A stretch of DNA of 64,000 nucleotides from Halomonas sp. YLGW01 (GTDB lineage Bacteria > Pseudomonadota > Gammaproteobacteria > Pseudomonadales > Halomonadaceae): positions 1,488,001-1,552,000 of the forward strand of contig NZ_CP062005.1 of NCBI RefSeq assembly GCF_014840935.1, given 5' to 3'. Every line of letters starts with the position of its first letter. The stretch's first letter is position 1. The notes under the pieces are model-generated. The model was not told where the DNA came from and did no database searches. It saw nothing but the letters and a program-made list of their open reading frames with translations. Both the position numbers and the translations under genes were made by a program. Below, piece after piece: positions 43,333 to 52,933 of the stretch.

Positions 43333-44137
43333 CCTGTTCGATCTCAAGGGGCGCGTCGCAATCGTGACCGGAGGGCTTGGTATTCTGGGGCAGAGTTTCT
43401 GCCAAGCCCTGGCCGAGTTTGGTGCCAATGTGGTGGTGGCCGATCTGGATGGAGAGTCTGCGGAGCGCTATGCAGCTGAGCTAGGACGGGATACGAACGT
43501 GCGTTGTATCGGCCTGCCCTGTGATGTCAGCGACGAGGCTTCGGTGGAGGCACTGGTCACTAGCACTTTGCAGCACTTCGGTGCCATCGACATTCTGCAC
43601 AATAATGCGGCAAGCAAGTCCGATGATCTCGGGGCATTCTTCACACCGGTAGAAGAATACAGTCTGGCGGAATGGAGAAAGATCATGGCCGTCAATCTGG
43701 ATGGAGTATTCCTGGTGTCGCGCAGTGTGGGTCGCCGCATGATTGAGCAGGGTAGGGGGGGAAGCATCATCCATACTGGCTCCATCTATGGCGAGTTAGG
43801 AAGCGACCCTCGCATTTATGAAGGATCTGAATACATGGGAATCGCCATTAACACGCCGCCTGTCTATGCCGCCTCCAAGGCAGGTGTGTCGGGCCTTGCA
43901 AGGTATCTTGCTACTAACTGGGCGCCGCACGGTATTCGGGTCAACACCTTGATTCCTGGTGGAGTCCAAAGCGGTCAGAACGCGGCATTCGTGGATCGTT
44001 ACTCCCAGCGAGTGCCACTGGCAAGGATGGGGCAGCCCGGTGATCTAGTGGGAGCCCTTATTTTCCTGGCCTCTGATGCCTCGCGATACGTGACTGGTCA
44101 GTGCCTGTATGTCGATGGCGGACTCAGCGCCTGGTAG
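43310..44137 (+). CDS. short-chain dehydrogenase (second SDR of the locus)
   Basis: Classical SDR of 275 aa. Cofactor motif VTGGLGILGQSF at about 18-29, VADLDGE for cofactor choice, NNAAS near 100, catalytic Ser in IHTGSIYGELG, Tyr-x3-Lys in VYAASKAGVSGLARYLA. Ends RYVTGQCLYVDGGLSAW. AAAGGAGG sits 9 bases before ATG 43310. It resembles the SDR at 39201-39998 in length and termini (both ...TGQ.L.VDGG), suggesting related substrates or an old duplication. Substrate unknown. Confidence 0.85.
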   Translation: MDSTTFYDLFDLKGRVAIVTGGLGILGQSFCQALAEFGANVVVADLDGESAERYAAELGRDTNVRCIGLPCDVSDEASVEALVTSTLQHFGAIDILHNNAASKSDDLGAFFTPVEEYSLAEWRKIMAVNLDGVFLVSRSVGRRMIEQGRGGSIIHTGSIYGELGSDPRIYEGSEYMGIAINTPPVYAASKAGVSGLARYLATNWAPHGIRVNTLIPGGVQSGQNAAFVDRYSQRVPLARMGQPGDLVGALIFLASDASRYVTGQCLYVDGGLSAW

Positions 44138-44184
44138 GACGCAGAACATCTCGATAACAACACAATGACTAGGTAGCGACGATC

Positions 44185-45180
44185 ATGGCGAATAATCTCA
44201 CCATCGTGATGTATCACTATGTCCGCCCCTTAAAAGAGTCCCACTATCCTGAGCTCAAGGCCCTTGAACTGGACAACTTTCGCGGTCAGCTTGATTTCAT
44301 ACAGCATCACTACACAGCAGTGACTATGGAAGACGTCATCGCTGCGAGCAGGGGCGAGGCCATGCTGCCGGAGCACGCCATCCTGCTGACCTTTGATGAC
44401 GGTTACCGGGATCACTACGAGCATGTTTTTCCGCTTCTGTTGGAGCGAGGCATGCAAGGAAGTTTCTTTCCCCCGGCTTGTGCGGTGAGGGAAGGGCGAG
44501 TGTTAGACGTGAACAAGATTCACTTTACACTTGCCAGTAGAACCAATCCACAGCGGTTGATCGACGAGATCTTTGCTGAAATGGATGCTCACCGTAAACA
44601 ATATGGTTTGCTCGGTAATGCGGAATACTTTGAGATTTTTTCGAGAGAAAGCCGCTATGACAGTGCCAAGGTGACCTTCATCAAGCGCATCCTGCAGAAG
44701 GGGCTGCCGGCGCCGATGCGAGGGCCCTTAATTGACCGGCTTTTTCGTCAATTTGTAACCCAAGATGAGCGTGACTTTGCGGCCGAACTGTACATGACTG
44801 ATACCCAGCTTCGAGACCTACTTGATGCCGGCATGTTCATTGGCAGTCACGGTGATCAGCATCTGTGGCTGAATACACTTAGTGGCGAAGAACAGCTACG
44901 TGAAGTCGAAACCAGTCTGGAATTCATGGCTGACCTTGGTGTTGCGCTACAGGATTGGGTCATGTGTTACCCCTACGGTGGCTATAACGATGCTCTGCTG
45001 TCGCTATTGCGGAGAAAGGGCTGTGCACTGGGGCTGACGGTTGATGTCGGTGTGGCAGATCTAGCGATAACAGACTCTCTGTGCCTACCCAGGTTGGACA
45101 CTAACGACTTACCCAATTCGCTTGACGCCTGCTTAGCACACGGTGAGCCGACCATCGACGGCCGGCATCTCGAGGCATAA
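44185..45180 (+). CDS. polysaccharide deacetylase (NodB-fold) family protein
   Basis: 331 aa. The NodB homology domain has MYHYVRP at about 9-15 and LLTFDDGYRDHYEHVFPLLLERGMQGSFFPP at about 67-97, giving the catalytic Asp-Asp pair. The usual His-x3-His metal site is represented by SHGDQHLWLNTLS; PYGGYNDALL is the later conserved motif. Such enzymes remove N- or O-acetyl groups from sugars. There is no signal peptide, so it would act in the cytoplasm on a precursor. It is followed 31 bp later by the DUF4910-type gene and probably forms an operon with it. Confidence 0.82.
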   Translation: MANNLTIVMYHYVRPLKESHYPELKALELDNFRGQLDFIQHHYTAVTMEDVIAASRGEAMLPEHAILLTFDDGYRDHYEHVFPLLLERGMQGSFFPPACAVREGRVLDVNKIHFTLASRTNPQRLIDEIFAEMDAHRKQYGLLGNAEYFEIFSRESRYDSAKVTFIKRILQKGLPAPMRGPLIDRLFRQFVTQDERDFAAELYMTDTQLRDLLDAGMFIGSHGDQHLWLNTLSGEEQLREVETSLEFMADLGVALQDWVMCYPYGGYNDALLSLLRRKGCALGLTVDVGVADLAITDSLCLPRLDTNDLPNSLDACLAHGEPTIDGRHLEA

Positions 45181-45211
45181 ACCCATATAAGTCGTCGTAA
45201 CAGGACTGCCC

Positions 45212-46501
45212 ATGACTAACATGATGAAACTGCTTGCCGACCTGACGCCGCTTAATCGCGTGGTCTGCTCTAGCGACTTTGATGACACCATTCGCTACAT
45301 GCAGGATATTCTGCCATTTCGTGAACATACCTATTCGGCTGATAATCACTACAACGGTTGGGTGATTCCCAATAAATGGGATATCAAGACCGCAAGAATC
45401 GGTTATCAGGGCAAAACGATATACGAAAGCAGTCATCCGATGGCCGTCATGGCTCTCTCTATCCCGTTTAGTGGTACCGTCGATCGTGAGGAACTGCGGC
45501 GCCATCTCCATTACGACCACCGTTACCCCGATGCCGTCCCCTTCCACTTCCGGCAACTCTTTCGTAGTTGGCAGAGAGACTGGGGGTTCTGCGTGCCGAG
45601 AACCTTCTACGACGGCCTCGAGGAAGGGGACTACGATGTCCTGATCGAGACTGAAGAGGCGCCTGGAACACTGCGGGTGATTGATTACACCCTCGAAGGA
45701 AAATCGCCTGAAACCATCATTTTTGCCGCCAATCTGGACCACCCCGGTGTGGCCAACGACGGCCTATCCGGTGTGGCGGTAGGGGTGGCCCTGTTCGAGG
45801 CATTGCGCCGGCGACAGGAAAAGACGAACTTCAGCTACCGACTGGTACTGGCACCGGGGATTATCGGCAATGAGTATTATCTTGGCCACCTGATGAGAGA
45901 AGAGAAGGAACACTTGCTCGAAGGGGTGATGCTGGAAATGCTAGGTTCACCTACCGAATTGGCCCTGCAGTATTCTCGTCACCGAGAGTCCAATATAGAG
46001 TTGGCTGTAGCCGAATCTCTATTATCAAATGATTGCGAACACCATACCGGTGAGTTCGAGAGCGAGCTGCTAAATGACGAGTACATCTGGGAAGCCTATG
46101 GCATTCCCATGGCATCCTTGTCACGCTTCCCTTATCCCGAGTATCACACCGATCGCGATAATCTGGATTTAATGCGATCTGAGCGGCTGGAAGAGGCCGT
46201 AAAGGTGCTAATGCATGCAGTCGAGACCTTGGAGTCGAGCTCCATCCTCCGCAAGCGTTTCTCAGGGAACATCTGCCTTTCTAATCCCGAGTATGATCTC
46301 TACATTGATCCGGGACAGGTCGCCTTTGGCGATATGCCTGACGAGCAGCGCCGTCGCATGCGACTATTGATGGACACGATTCCTACCCTGACTCGGCCTA
46401 CGAGCATCCATATTCTGGCGGGGCGAGTTGGCTTGCCATTATCGATGGTCGAGAATTATCTCGGAAAATGGGTTCGTCATGGCCTGCTGGAGCTGACCTG
46501 A
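45212..46501 (+). CDS. M28-like aminopeptidase-fold protein, DUF4910 type
   Basis: 429 aa. A zinc aminopeptidase-like core is visible: NLDHPGVANDGLSGVAVGVALFEAL at about 175-200 (His and Asp ligands), LEMLGSPTELALQYSRH (Glu) and FPYPEYHTDRDNLDLM (His). An N-terminal subdomain (about 20-130) and a C-terminal winged-helix-like tail (about 375-429, TSIHILAGRVGLPLSMVENYLGKWVRHGLLEL) frame it, the DUF2172/DUF4910 plus wHTH layout. No signal peptide. Members occur in surface-glycan clusters, yet their substrate is not established; amide hydrolysis on a sugar or peptide precursor is possible. Confidence 0.7.
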   Translation: MTNMMKLLADLTPLNRVVCSSDFDDTIRYMQDILPFREHTYSADNHYNGWVIPNKWDIKTARIGYQGKTIYESSHPMAVMALSIPFSGTVDREELRRHLHYDHRYPDAVPFHFRQLFRSWQRDWGFCVPRTFYDGLEEGDYDVLIETEEAPGTLRVIDYTLEGKSPETIIFAANLDHPGVANDGLSGVAVGVALFEALRRRQEKTNFSYRLVLAPGIIGNEYYLGHLMREEKEHLLEGVMLEMLGSPTELALQYSRHRESNIELAVAESLLSNDCEHHTGEFESELLNDEYIWEAYGIPMASLSRFPYPEYHTDRDNLDLMRSERLEEAVKVLMHAVETLESSSILRKRFSGNICLSNPEYDLYIDPGQVAFGDMPDEQRRRMRLLMDTIPTLTRPTSIHILAGRVGLPLSMVENYLGKWVRHGLLELT

Positions 46502-46628
46502 ACTTTCTCTTGTTATATGTAATGCTCGGGCCCCACCTAAAATATTGATTTGTTGGTTTAGTTTATTGTTTTTAGATATCGCTCCAGTGTTCGGAGTGGC
46601 TTCCAGTCTTTATTTGGGAATGGGGATT

Positions 46629-48434
46629 ATGTTTAATAGTATAAAAGAGCTGTATTCCCTGTTGAACAAAGATCAGAGAAATAAACTCCTTGTCATGCAG
46701 ATTATGGTGGTTTGTATGTCCTTCTCTGAGCTGGCAGGTGTCATTTCTGTTGGGCCTTTTATGGCCTTGGTTGGTGACATGAGCAGGCTCGAAGGTGACT
46801 CCATATGGGCTGAAATCTACCGTGCCAGCGGGGCTTCTTCCCCTTCTGACTTTATCTTCTGGTTTGGTGTTGGTGTATTGTTACTTCTCAGTATTACTAC
46901 TCTGATATCGATAGTTACCACCTGGCAACTCGAAATGTTCGGTCATCGTGTAGGGGCGGAAATTTCGAGCCGTTTGTTTAAGCATTACATGTACCAGCCT
47001 TGGCTATTTCACGCCAATGGCAGTAGCAGTCAATTGTCCAAACAAATTGCTCAGGAGTGTCAGCGTATTACGGTATCTGTAATAACTCCTTTGATGAACA
47101 TGAATGCCAAAGCTGTTATGGCAAGCCTGATGGCGACGGCACTGTTCATTTACGATCCGCTAGTAGCGACAGTCGGCTTGCTAATCTTTACGATCGCATA
47201 TCTTCTGCTTTACCGTACAGTGCGCCGTCGGTTGATCAACAATGGAACGACAGTTTCGGAAACTCAGGCTCTACGATTCAAGTTGATGGCAGAGGGTTTT
47301 GGAGGCATCAAGGATGCACTCTTGCTGGGGCGGCAGCGCGTCTTTACTGAACGTTTCGAAAAAGTGAGCCAGCGTTTTGCCAATGCGCAGGGAGCTACCT
47401 TGGCGATGAGCCAGGTACCGCGCTTTGCGATGGAGTTGGTCGCCTTCGGTGCGGTGATATTCCTCGTGCTTTACCTTTTGGCTGCTCATCAAGGCAACTT
47501 GGGCACCATCCTGCCGGTACTTTCCGTGTATGCGCTGGCTGGCTTCAAACTTCTTCCGGCCTTTCAGCAGATCTACTCCAGTGTTTCGCGGGTGCGCGGT
47601 AACCTTGCCGCATTCGAGTCAATGCGTGATGACCTTCACGCCAGTGTGGTCAGCAGTGTTGATCAGGAGCGCGCGGATCCCAAGAAAGCTGACCGCTGGG
47701 TGCCTCGGCAGTCTATAGAATTTCGCGACGTCCATTTTACATATCCGGGTAAGCAAGCGTCTGCCGTAGATGGGCTGACACTGAAGATCACGGCGAATCA
47801 AGTCATTGGTCTTGTCGGAGCCTCGGGTTCTGGGAAGTCGACTGCCATCGATCTGCTTCTAGGGTTGATCGACCCCTCAAGTGGCCAGGTACTGATCGAT
47901 GGTGAGCCCCTGACCACGATGAACAAACGTGCATGGCAGAACAGTCTGGGCCTGGTGCCTCAAAGCATTTTTCTCTCCGATACAAGCATTCGCGAGAATA
48001 TTGCTTTTGGGCTTCCGCCATCTGCAATCAATGATGTACGCGTGAGACGTGCGGCAAATTTGGCTAATCTCGATGAACTGATATCGGAGCTACCCGAGGG
48101 GCTGGAAACTGATGTGGGTGAACGTGGTGTCCAGCTTTCTGGTGGGCAGCGTCAGCGGATCGGTATCGCCCGTGCCTTGTATCATGATGCCGACGTACTG
48201 GTGTTGGATGAAGCAACCAGTGCCTTGGATGGTATCACGGAGCAGCTGGTTATGGACGCCATTCATGAGTTTTCGGGCACCAAGACGATCGTCATTATTG
48301 CTCATCGCCTCGCTACCGTGAAGCAGTGCGACTGTATCTATCTGATTAAGGATGGAAGAGTTCTTGATCAGGGGCGATTTGAGGACCTGGTAATTCGTAA
48401 CGATACCTTCAAGCGGATGGCGGAACGGGCCTGA
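46629..48434 (+). CDS. ABC transporter / lipid-linked oligosaccharide flippase, PglK/MsbA-like
   Basis: Half-transporter of 601 aa. The start ATG 46629 is preferred (GGAATGGGG upstream); the frame opens at 46545. Six transmembrane helices span about 20-335. The nucleotide-binding domain starts near 365, with Walker A GASGSGKST at about 398-406, signature LSGGQRQRIGIARAL, and Walker B VLVLDEATSALD. In Campylobacter PglK, of similar length and layout, flips the undecaprenyl-linked heptasaccharide. Since no Wzx-type flippase is seen here, this protein is the best candidate to move the repeat unit across the membrane. The DNA is visibly more AT-rich than in the preceding genes. Confidence 0.87.
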   Translation: MFNSIKELYSLLNKDQRNKLLVMQIMVVCMSFSELAGVISVGPFMALVGDMSRLEGDSIWAEIYRASGASSPSDFIFWFGVGVLLLLSITTLISIVTTWQLEMFGHRVGAEISSRLFKHYMYQPWLFHANGSSSQLSKQIAQECQRITVSVITPLMNMNAKAVMASLMATALFIYDPLVATVGLLIFTIAYLLLYRTVRRRLINNGTTVSETQALRFKLMAEGFGGIKDALLLGRQRVFTERFEKVSQRFANAQGATLAMSQVPRFAMELVAFGAVIFLVLYLLAAHQGNLGTILPVLSVYALAGFKLLPAFQQIYSSVSRVRGNLAAFESMRDDLHASVVSSVDQERADPKKADRWVPRQSIEFRDVHFTYPGKQASAVDGLTLKITANQVIGLVGASGSGKSTAIDLLLGLIDPSSGQVLIDGEPLTTMNKRAWQNSLGLVPQSIFLSDTSIRENIAFGLPPSAINDVRVRRAANLANLDELISELPEGLETDVGERGVQLSGGQRQRIGIARALYHDADVLVLDEATSALDGITEQLVMDAIHEFSGTKTIVIIAHRLATVKQCDCIYLIKDGRVLDQGRFEDLVIRNDTFKRMAERA

Positions 48435-48546
48435 GTCGTCTCAATACTGTTTCTCTAACCATTAAGCCTTGCCAGCAGGCGGTTGGTATTAAATTGACCG
48501 CCAGTTAAAGAATAAAATGCCTTACAAAGCTGAGGAGTGGCTCAGG

Positions 48547-49977
48547 ATGAAAAATATCTTTTTTCTACTTTCCGTGAGTGAGTCTTTTTTTACGAACTGT
48601 ATGGAGTTGTTTAAAAAGGGTCCTAGTAGCAAGAATGTATACTTGTCTTGCTTTTCATATTGCAACAAAAATGACAGCGATTTATCTGTTTTTGATCATG
48701 TTGTGTATTTCAAGGATGTTCTTGAGTCCAAAGAAAAAAAAAGTATGGAAGAATACCTTCGCCAGGCGAAACGGATGGAAGACGAGTATCAGTTCGTCTT
48801 GTCCGACTTGATCCATGCTGAGCGTAACTTTGATCGCTTTGATAAGCAGGATGCATTTCGCATCGCTATTTCAATGGCACTAAAGGTAGAAGAGATACAT
48901 TCTTCGAAGCCAATTGAAATGGTTGTGTCAGAAGGGCTGGATGACTTCTTAAGTATGTTCCTATACTTCTTATCTAAAAAGATTGATATACCTTTCAGGT
49001 ATCCCGTCCGGAGCAGGATAGGTACGGGACTGTATCTGTCTGATGGCCCAGACGGTCATGTTGTCACGGCAAGCTTGCGCAACAAAGGGAAGTCTATGCT
49101 TGAGGCCGATGCCTATATAGAAGGTTATTTAAAGGAGAAGATTCAGCCATCATATATGGTCGCGAATAGGCGGTTCTTCAAGGTAGCCAGTAAGCAAGAT
49201 TTCCTCACCTTGGGAAAGATGCTTATTCGAAAAGATAGAAAAACAACCTTTCACGCTTACGAGGATCCCTTTAGTGCCGTGAAGAAGAGGGTGGTTAGGA
49301 TAATCAATGCATCAAGATATTCTTCATGCCTGAGCAAGAACGAAGCTAATATTGAAAAACTGTCAGATATGGGGTTGAAATATTTTATTTATCCTCTGCA
49401 TTTTCACCCAGAAGCATCAACGCTTGTAAAAGGACGTTGGATAAATAACCAGCTGCAGATTATTGAATTTATCTCAAAGTCATTACCTTCAGATTGCGTA
49501 CTGCTTGTAAAGGAACATAAGGTATCTATTGGTAGAAGAGAACGCAGCTTTTATGACGAAGTCGTTAAGCACCATAATGTGATGTTGGTCAGCCACAAGC
49601 TGAATCCTCATGATCTGATAAAGCGTTCCTGCGGGGTGGTGACCATATCCTCTAGCATGGGGTTGGAAGCAATATTTCATGATAAAGCCGTAATATGTTT
49701 TGGCGATGTTTTTTACAACCAGGTAAGCGGTGTGGTAAACGCTAGAAATATTGCCAAAATGAATGAGTATGTGTTGGAAGCCCTAGATTTCAAAGGGTAC
49801 TCACAAGGTGATGTTAGATGTCTTATACATGACATAATAACCTCATCAGTTTTTCCGGATGAAGACTTTAGTCCACACAAATATGCAGAGGAACATTGTG
49901 AAGTCTTCCTGGATTTACTCGCAGCGGATATTGATTTTGTCATTAACGGTAAAGCGTTGAGGGTAAATGTAGCATAG
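48547..49977 (+). CDS. capsule-synthesis-type glycosyltransferase (KpsC/LipB-like, tentative)
   Basis: 476 aa from ATG 48547, chosen because AGGAG lies 9 bases upstream and the protein begins MKNIFFLLSVSESFF; the open frame starts 30 bp earlier. I recognise a GT-B-like second half: YFIYPLHFHPEASTLVKG at about 290, LLVKEHKVSIGRRERSFYDEV, then VVTISSSMGLEAIFHDKAVICFGDVFY. These resemble the Capsule_synth family that uses CMP-Kdo. It has no transmembrane segment. Because this locus makes a CMP-nonulosonic acid but contains no other recognisable transferase for one, this gene is a candidate. AT-rich with many Lys/Phe/Ile codons, unlike the GC-rich core. Confidence 0.55.
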   Translation: MKNIFFLLSVSESFFTNCMELFKKGPSSKNVYLSCFSYCNKNDSDLSVFDHVVYFKDVLESKEKKSMEEYLRQAKRMEDEYQFVLSDLIHAERNFDRFDKQDAFRIAISMALKVEEIHSSKPIEMVVSEGLDDFLSMFLYFLSKKIDIPFRYPVRSRIGTGLYLSDGPDGHVVTASLRNKGKSMLEADAYIEGYLKEKIQPSYMVANRRFFKVASKQDFLTLGKMLIRKDRKTTFHAYEDPFSAVKKRVVRIINASRYSSCLSKNEANIEKLSDMGLKYFIYPLHFHPEASTLVKGRWINNQLQIIEFISKSLPSDCVLLVKEHKVSIGRRERSFYDEVVKHHNVMLVSHKLNPHDLIKRSCGVVTISSSMGLEAIFHDKAVICFGDVFYNQVSGVVNARNIAKMNEYVLEALDFKGYSQGDVRCLIHDIITSSVFPDEDFSPHKYAEEHCEVFLDLLAADIDFVINGKALRVNVA

Positions 49978-50090
49978 CCTTCATGTGTTGGTTTTGTATT
50001 TTCTTGCGGATACATTACTATTGATAAGTTATCTAGTAGTGTTTCTCAGAATAAATTTCATGTCGATTATTTTCCCGGCGGGAGATTTAA

Positions 50091-51875
50091 ATGTGCGGCA
50101 TCTTTTTTTGCAAAGTCCTTGATGAGGCGGGGTGCGGCCCTGCCAACCTGGATGAGTTGTTTTCCAGTGCTCTTGAAAAAATGAGGTACCGCGGGCAAGA
50201 TAACGTAGCTATAAGAAAAATAAATGGGCTTCACTTTGGTCATTCTCGCCTGGCGATAAATGGTTTGAATCCGGAGTCCAATCAGCCTGTGGTAACTGAT
50301 GACTACGCTCTTATATTTAATGGCGAATATTATAATTATAAAGAAGATTATGCCCACAAGGGTTCAGATACTCTGGCGCTATTCGATCATTTGCTGGAAA
50401 ATCCGGATGCCCACTCTTTCGTGAATGGTCCATATGCCTATGCGTGGTACGATATAAAAAACGACAAAGTTGTATTTCGCAGAGATGTTTTTGGCGAAAA
50501 GCCACTTTATTACTATAAAGATGAGACGGTTGTTTTAGTATCATCCACTCTTAAATCTATTTTGTTTTTTGTCAAAGGTATCGGTGGTAGGGTGCTGCTG
50601 AATATTGATGCTTTACGCTGTGACTATGTGTTGAATGGTTTTATCAGGGAGCCTGAAACTGTTTGGAAAGGTATATATGAAATACCTCCTAACCATTCAC
50701 TTTTTTTAAATGGAGTTGATATTTTATTGAAGAAGGAAAGTTTCTTTTGTTCAGCCGATTCGCGATCTTCAGTCGCTGAAAAATATTTGAAATATTCGTT
50801 AATAACTCGGGATGTTGATGCTGCGTTATTGCTAAGTTCAGGAGTGGACTCTAGTTATCTTCTGGTAAAGTCGATTGAATCGGGCGCCGGATTGTCATTG
50901 GTAACTTATGGAGGGTGTGATGGAAGCGGGGAAGTTAGTGAAGTTGAGAATAACCTATCTTTTATAGACTTAAACGAAGCTGGTTGTAAATTCTCCGCAC
51001 TCCAGAAAGTGGGTGAAGGTCGTCCAGACTGTATCAGCGAAGAAATCGCGTTTTATGCAGGAATTATGGAGCAACCCACTTCCGATGGTCTCCAGGTTCA
51101 CAGGATTCTGCAGCATTTGAAAAGTGAGTTTCCCCACCTGAAGGTTGTATATTCTGGTTTAGGCGGTGACGAAATATTCGGAGGCTATCCTTCTTTTAAC
51201 AATTATCAGCTGATAAATATATTAGCTAGTATTCCCAAGTCATTTCTCCTTGTTCCAAAGATGAGAAGGTTTTTAGAGGGAAGAGAAATGCTGGGTGAGT
51301 GGGGAGTCATGGCATACTATTTTCTCTACAGGGCTGATTCCTGTTTCGTAAAAAAAGAGCACGAGGACACATTGAGAGAGTCTTATAGACGATTTAAGGA
51401 AGGCATTTACGAGTCTGTGCCATCAGGGCTTTTTGAGCGATACAAGGACTGCTCTAGCATGCAGTTAAAGTTGCTTGAGACGTTTGATTACTGCAAGAAC
51501 CAGTTGCTGAGAGATATGGATAATATCTCAATGCATCATGGCGTTGAAGCAAGAGCCCCTCTCCTTAATCCGCACCTGATCATGCAGGCTGTAGACAATA
51601 AAAAGGGTCTGAAAGAATACGTGCAAGCTAGGACGAAAATATCTTTTGGAAAGAAAAAAGGGTTTTCTATTTTAGATCATGATTGTTTAGAGAAATATAA
51701 AAAATCTTTGAGTCGCAACCGGGAGGTGCTTAATGCAGTCTTTGGGGAAAAAGTCTGCAATGTAAATTATCTTCTGGATATTGGTGCAATGAGAAAATTC
51801 TCCTTTATCGCTGAGTGGTTGAAGGTGAATGTTGCAGTTTGTGAGGTTGATGGGGAAACGTTAGTTGCAAGATAA
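50091..51875 (+). CDS. asparagine-synthase-like glutamine amidotransferase
   Basis: 594 aa with the AsnB layout. It begins MCGIFF, so after Met removal Cys is the N-terminal nucleophile of the glutaminase domain (about 1-190; RYRGQDN, FGHSRLAI, FNGEYYN). The synthetase domain has the PP-loop SSGVDSS at about 249-255, GLGGDEIFGGYPSFNN at about 357-372 and HHGVEARAPLLNPHL. In polysaccharide loci such enzymes (for example WbpS) amidate sugar uronic acids, which fits the UDP-HexNAc dehydrogenase gene at 59766. AT-rich, like its neighbours. The start is fixed by the need for Cys2. Confidence 0.85.
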   Translation: MCGIFFCKVLDEAGCGPANLDELFSSALEKMRYRGQDNVAIRKINGLHFGHSRLAINGLNPESNQPVVTDDYALIFNGEYYNYKEDYAHKGSDTLALFDHLLENPDAHSFVNGPYAYAWYDIKNDKVVFRRDVFGEKPLYYYKDETVVLVSSTLKSILFFVKGIGGRVLLNIDALRCDYVLNGFIREPETVWKGIYEIPPNHSLFLNGVDILLKKESFFCSADSRSSVAEKYLKYSLITRDVDAALLLSSGVDSSYLLVKSIESGAGLSLVTYGGCDGSGEVSEVENNLSFIDLNEAGCKFSALQKVGEGRPDCISEEIAFYAGIMEQPTSDGLQVHRILQHLKSEFPHLKVVYSGLGGDEIFGGYPSFNNYQLINILASIPKSFLLVPKMRRFLEGREMLGEWGVMAYYFLYRADSCFVKKEHEDTLRESYRRFKEGIYESVPSGLFERYKDCSSMQLKLLETFDYCKNQLLRDMDNISMHHGVEARAPLLNPHLIMQAVDNKKGLKEYVQARTKISFGKKKGFSILDHDCLEKYKKSLSRNREVLNAVFGEKVCNVNYLLDIGAMRKFSFIAEWLKVNVAVCEVDGETLVAR

Positions 51876-52017
51876 ATTTGAGTGCCTTATTTGAATCGAA
51901 AAAGAAGATTTCTGCAGTTTGCTCTAGTTCCTTAAGATTTTCCTTAGAGTCGGTTGAGGATGGCATTCATCTCATGTATGGACGCCGATAACATAAGGGC
52001 ATGCCGAGATAAAAGTT

Positions 52018-52827
52018 ATGGATGATGTTCGCACCCCTCTTGTAAGTATTTATATGACGGTAAGGAATGGTTTTCCATTTCTTCCTAAATCCATCGAAAG
52101 TATTAAAAAGCAAACATATTTAAACTGGGAAGCTGTGATCGTTGATGATGGCTCAAGCGATGACTCTGTGAAATATTTGCGTGAAGTTGAGAAGCAGGAT
52201 TCACGCTTCAGGATTATTGCGACAGAGGGGGTTGGCCGTGGCAAAGCATTAAACATGGCAATTGCAAATGCTCGCGGCGTATATGTTGCCAACTTGGATG
52301 CAGATGACTTGTCACATCCTCAGCGTATAGAGGTGCAAGTTGATATTTTGTTAAATAATAAATGTCTTTTTTTGTGTAGTGAGACCAGCTTTTTTCATGA
52401 TGATGCCAGTGTCGATTGGTTTTCTTTCAATTATCCATTTAACAGCCAAGTTTATGATGTTTCGATGGGGTTGATGAAAAGAAACCCAGTTAGTCACATA
52501 AGTGTTATTTGTGATCGTTGTAGTATTATGGAGGTTGGGGGATATAACGAAAACAGGAAATCACAGCTTGACTATGAGCTATGGTTCAGGCTTGTTAAGC
52601 ATGGTGTTAGGCTCCAGAAAACGGGATACTCTCTTGTCTCTAAGAGGATACATACAGGGCAATCATTCGAGAACAAGAGACGATTATATTACCTTTTGTC
52701 CAGCACCCTACTTCAGAATGCAATAATTACTGAAATGAAGGGCGGTGTTAAATATCGTGCTTACCCCGCTTTTAGGTTTTTTTATGGTTTATTGCCTCAA
52801 AAACTCCGTGTGCGTATTAGACAGTGA
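52018..52827 (+). CDS. family 2 glycosyltransferase
   Basis: 269 aa inverting GT-A transferase. It begins VSIYMTVRNGFPFLPKSIESIKKQTYLNWEAVIVDDGSSDDSV, with the nucleotide-binding Asp in VDDGSSDDS and the DXD motif in ANLDADDLSHPQRI at about 94-107. The acceptor-side region contains YNENRKSQLDYELWFRL. It is cytoplasmic with no clear transmembrane helix. It adds one sugar to the lipid-linked unit; the donor is unknown. Flanked by the amidotransferase and the Wzy-like gene, all AT-rich. Confidence 0.88.
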   Translation: MDDVRTPLVSIYMTVRNGFPFLPKSIESIKKQTYLNWEAVIVDDGSSDDSVKYLREVEKQDSRFRIIATEGVGRGKALNMAIANARGVYVANLDADDLSHPQRIEVQVDILLNNKCLFLCSETSFFHDDASVDWFSFNYPFNSQVYDVSMGLMKRNPVSHISVICDRCSIMEVGGYNENRKSQLDYELWFRLVKHGVRLQKTGYSLVSKRIHTGQSFENKRRLYYLLSSTLLQNAIITEMKGGVKYRAYPAFRFFYGLLPQKLRVRIRQ

Positions 52828-52933
52828 TTGAGAGACAAGGATCGTCATTTCACAGTCTGGCGACATGATTTGCAGGTGTCACCTTTCACTTCTATTAATA
52901 CAAAATTAAGTTATCAGTTAGGAAGGTGTCGGC

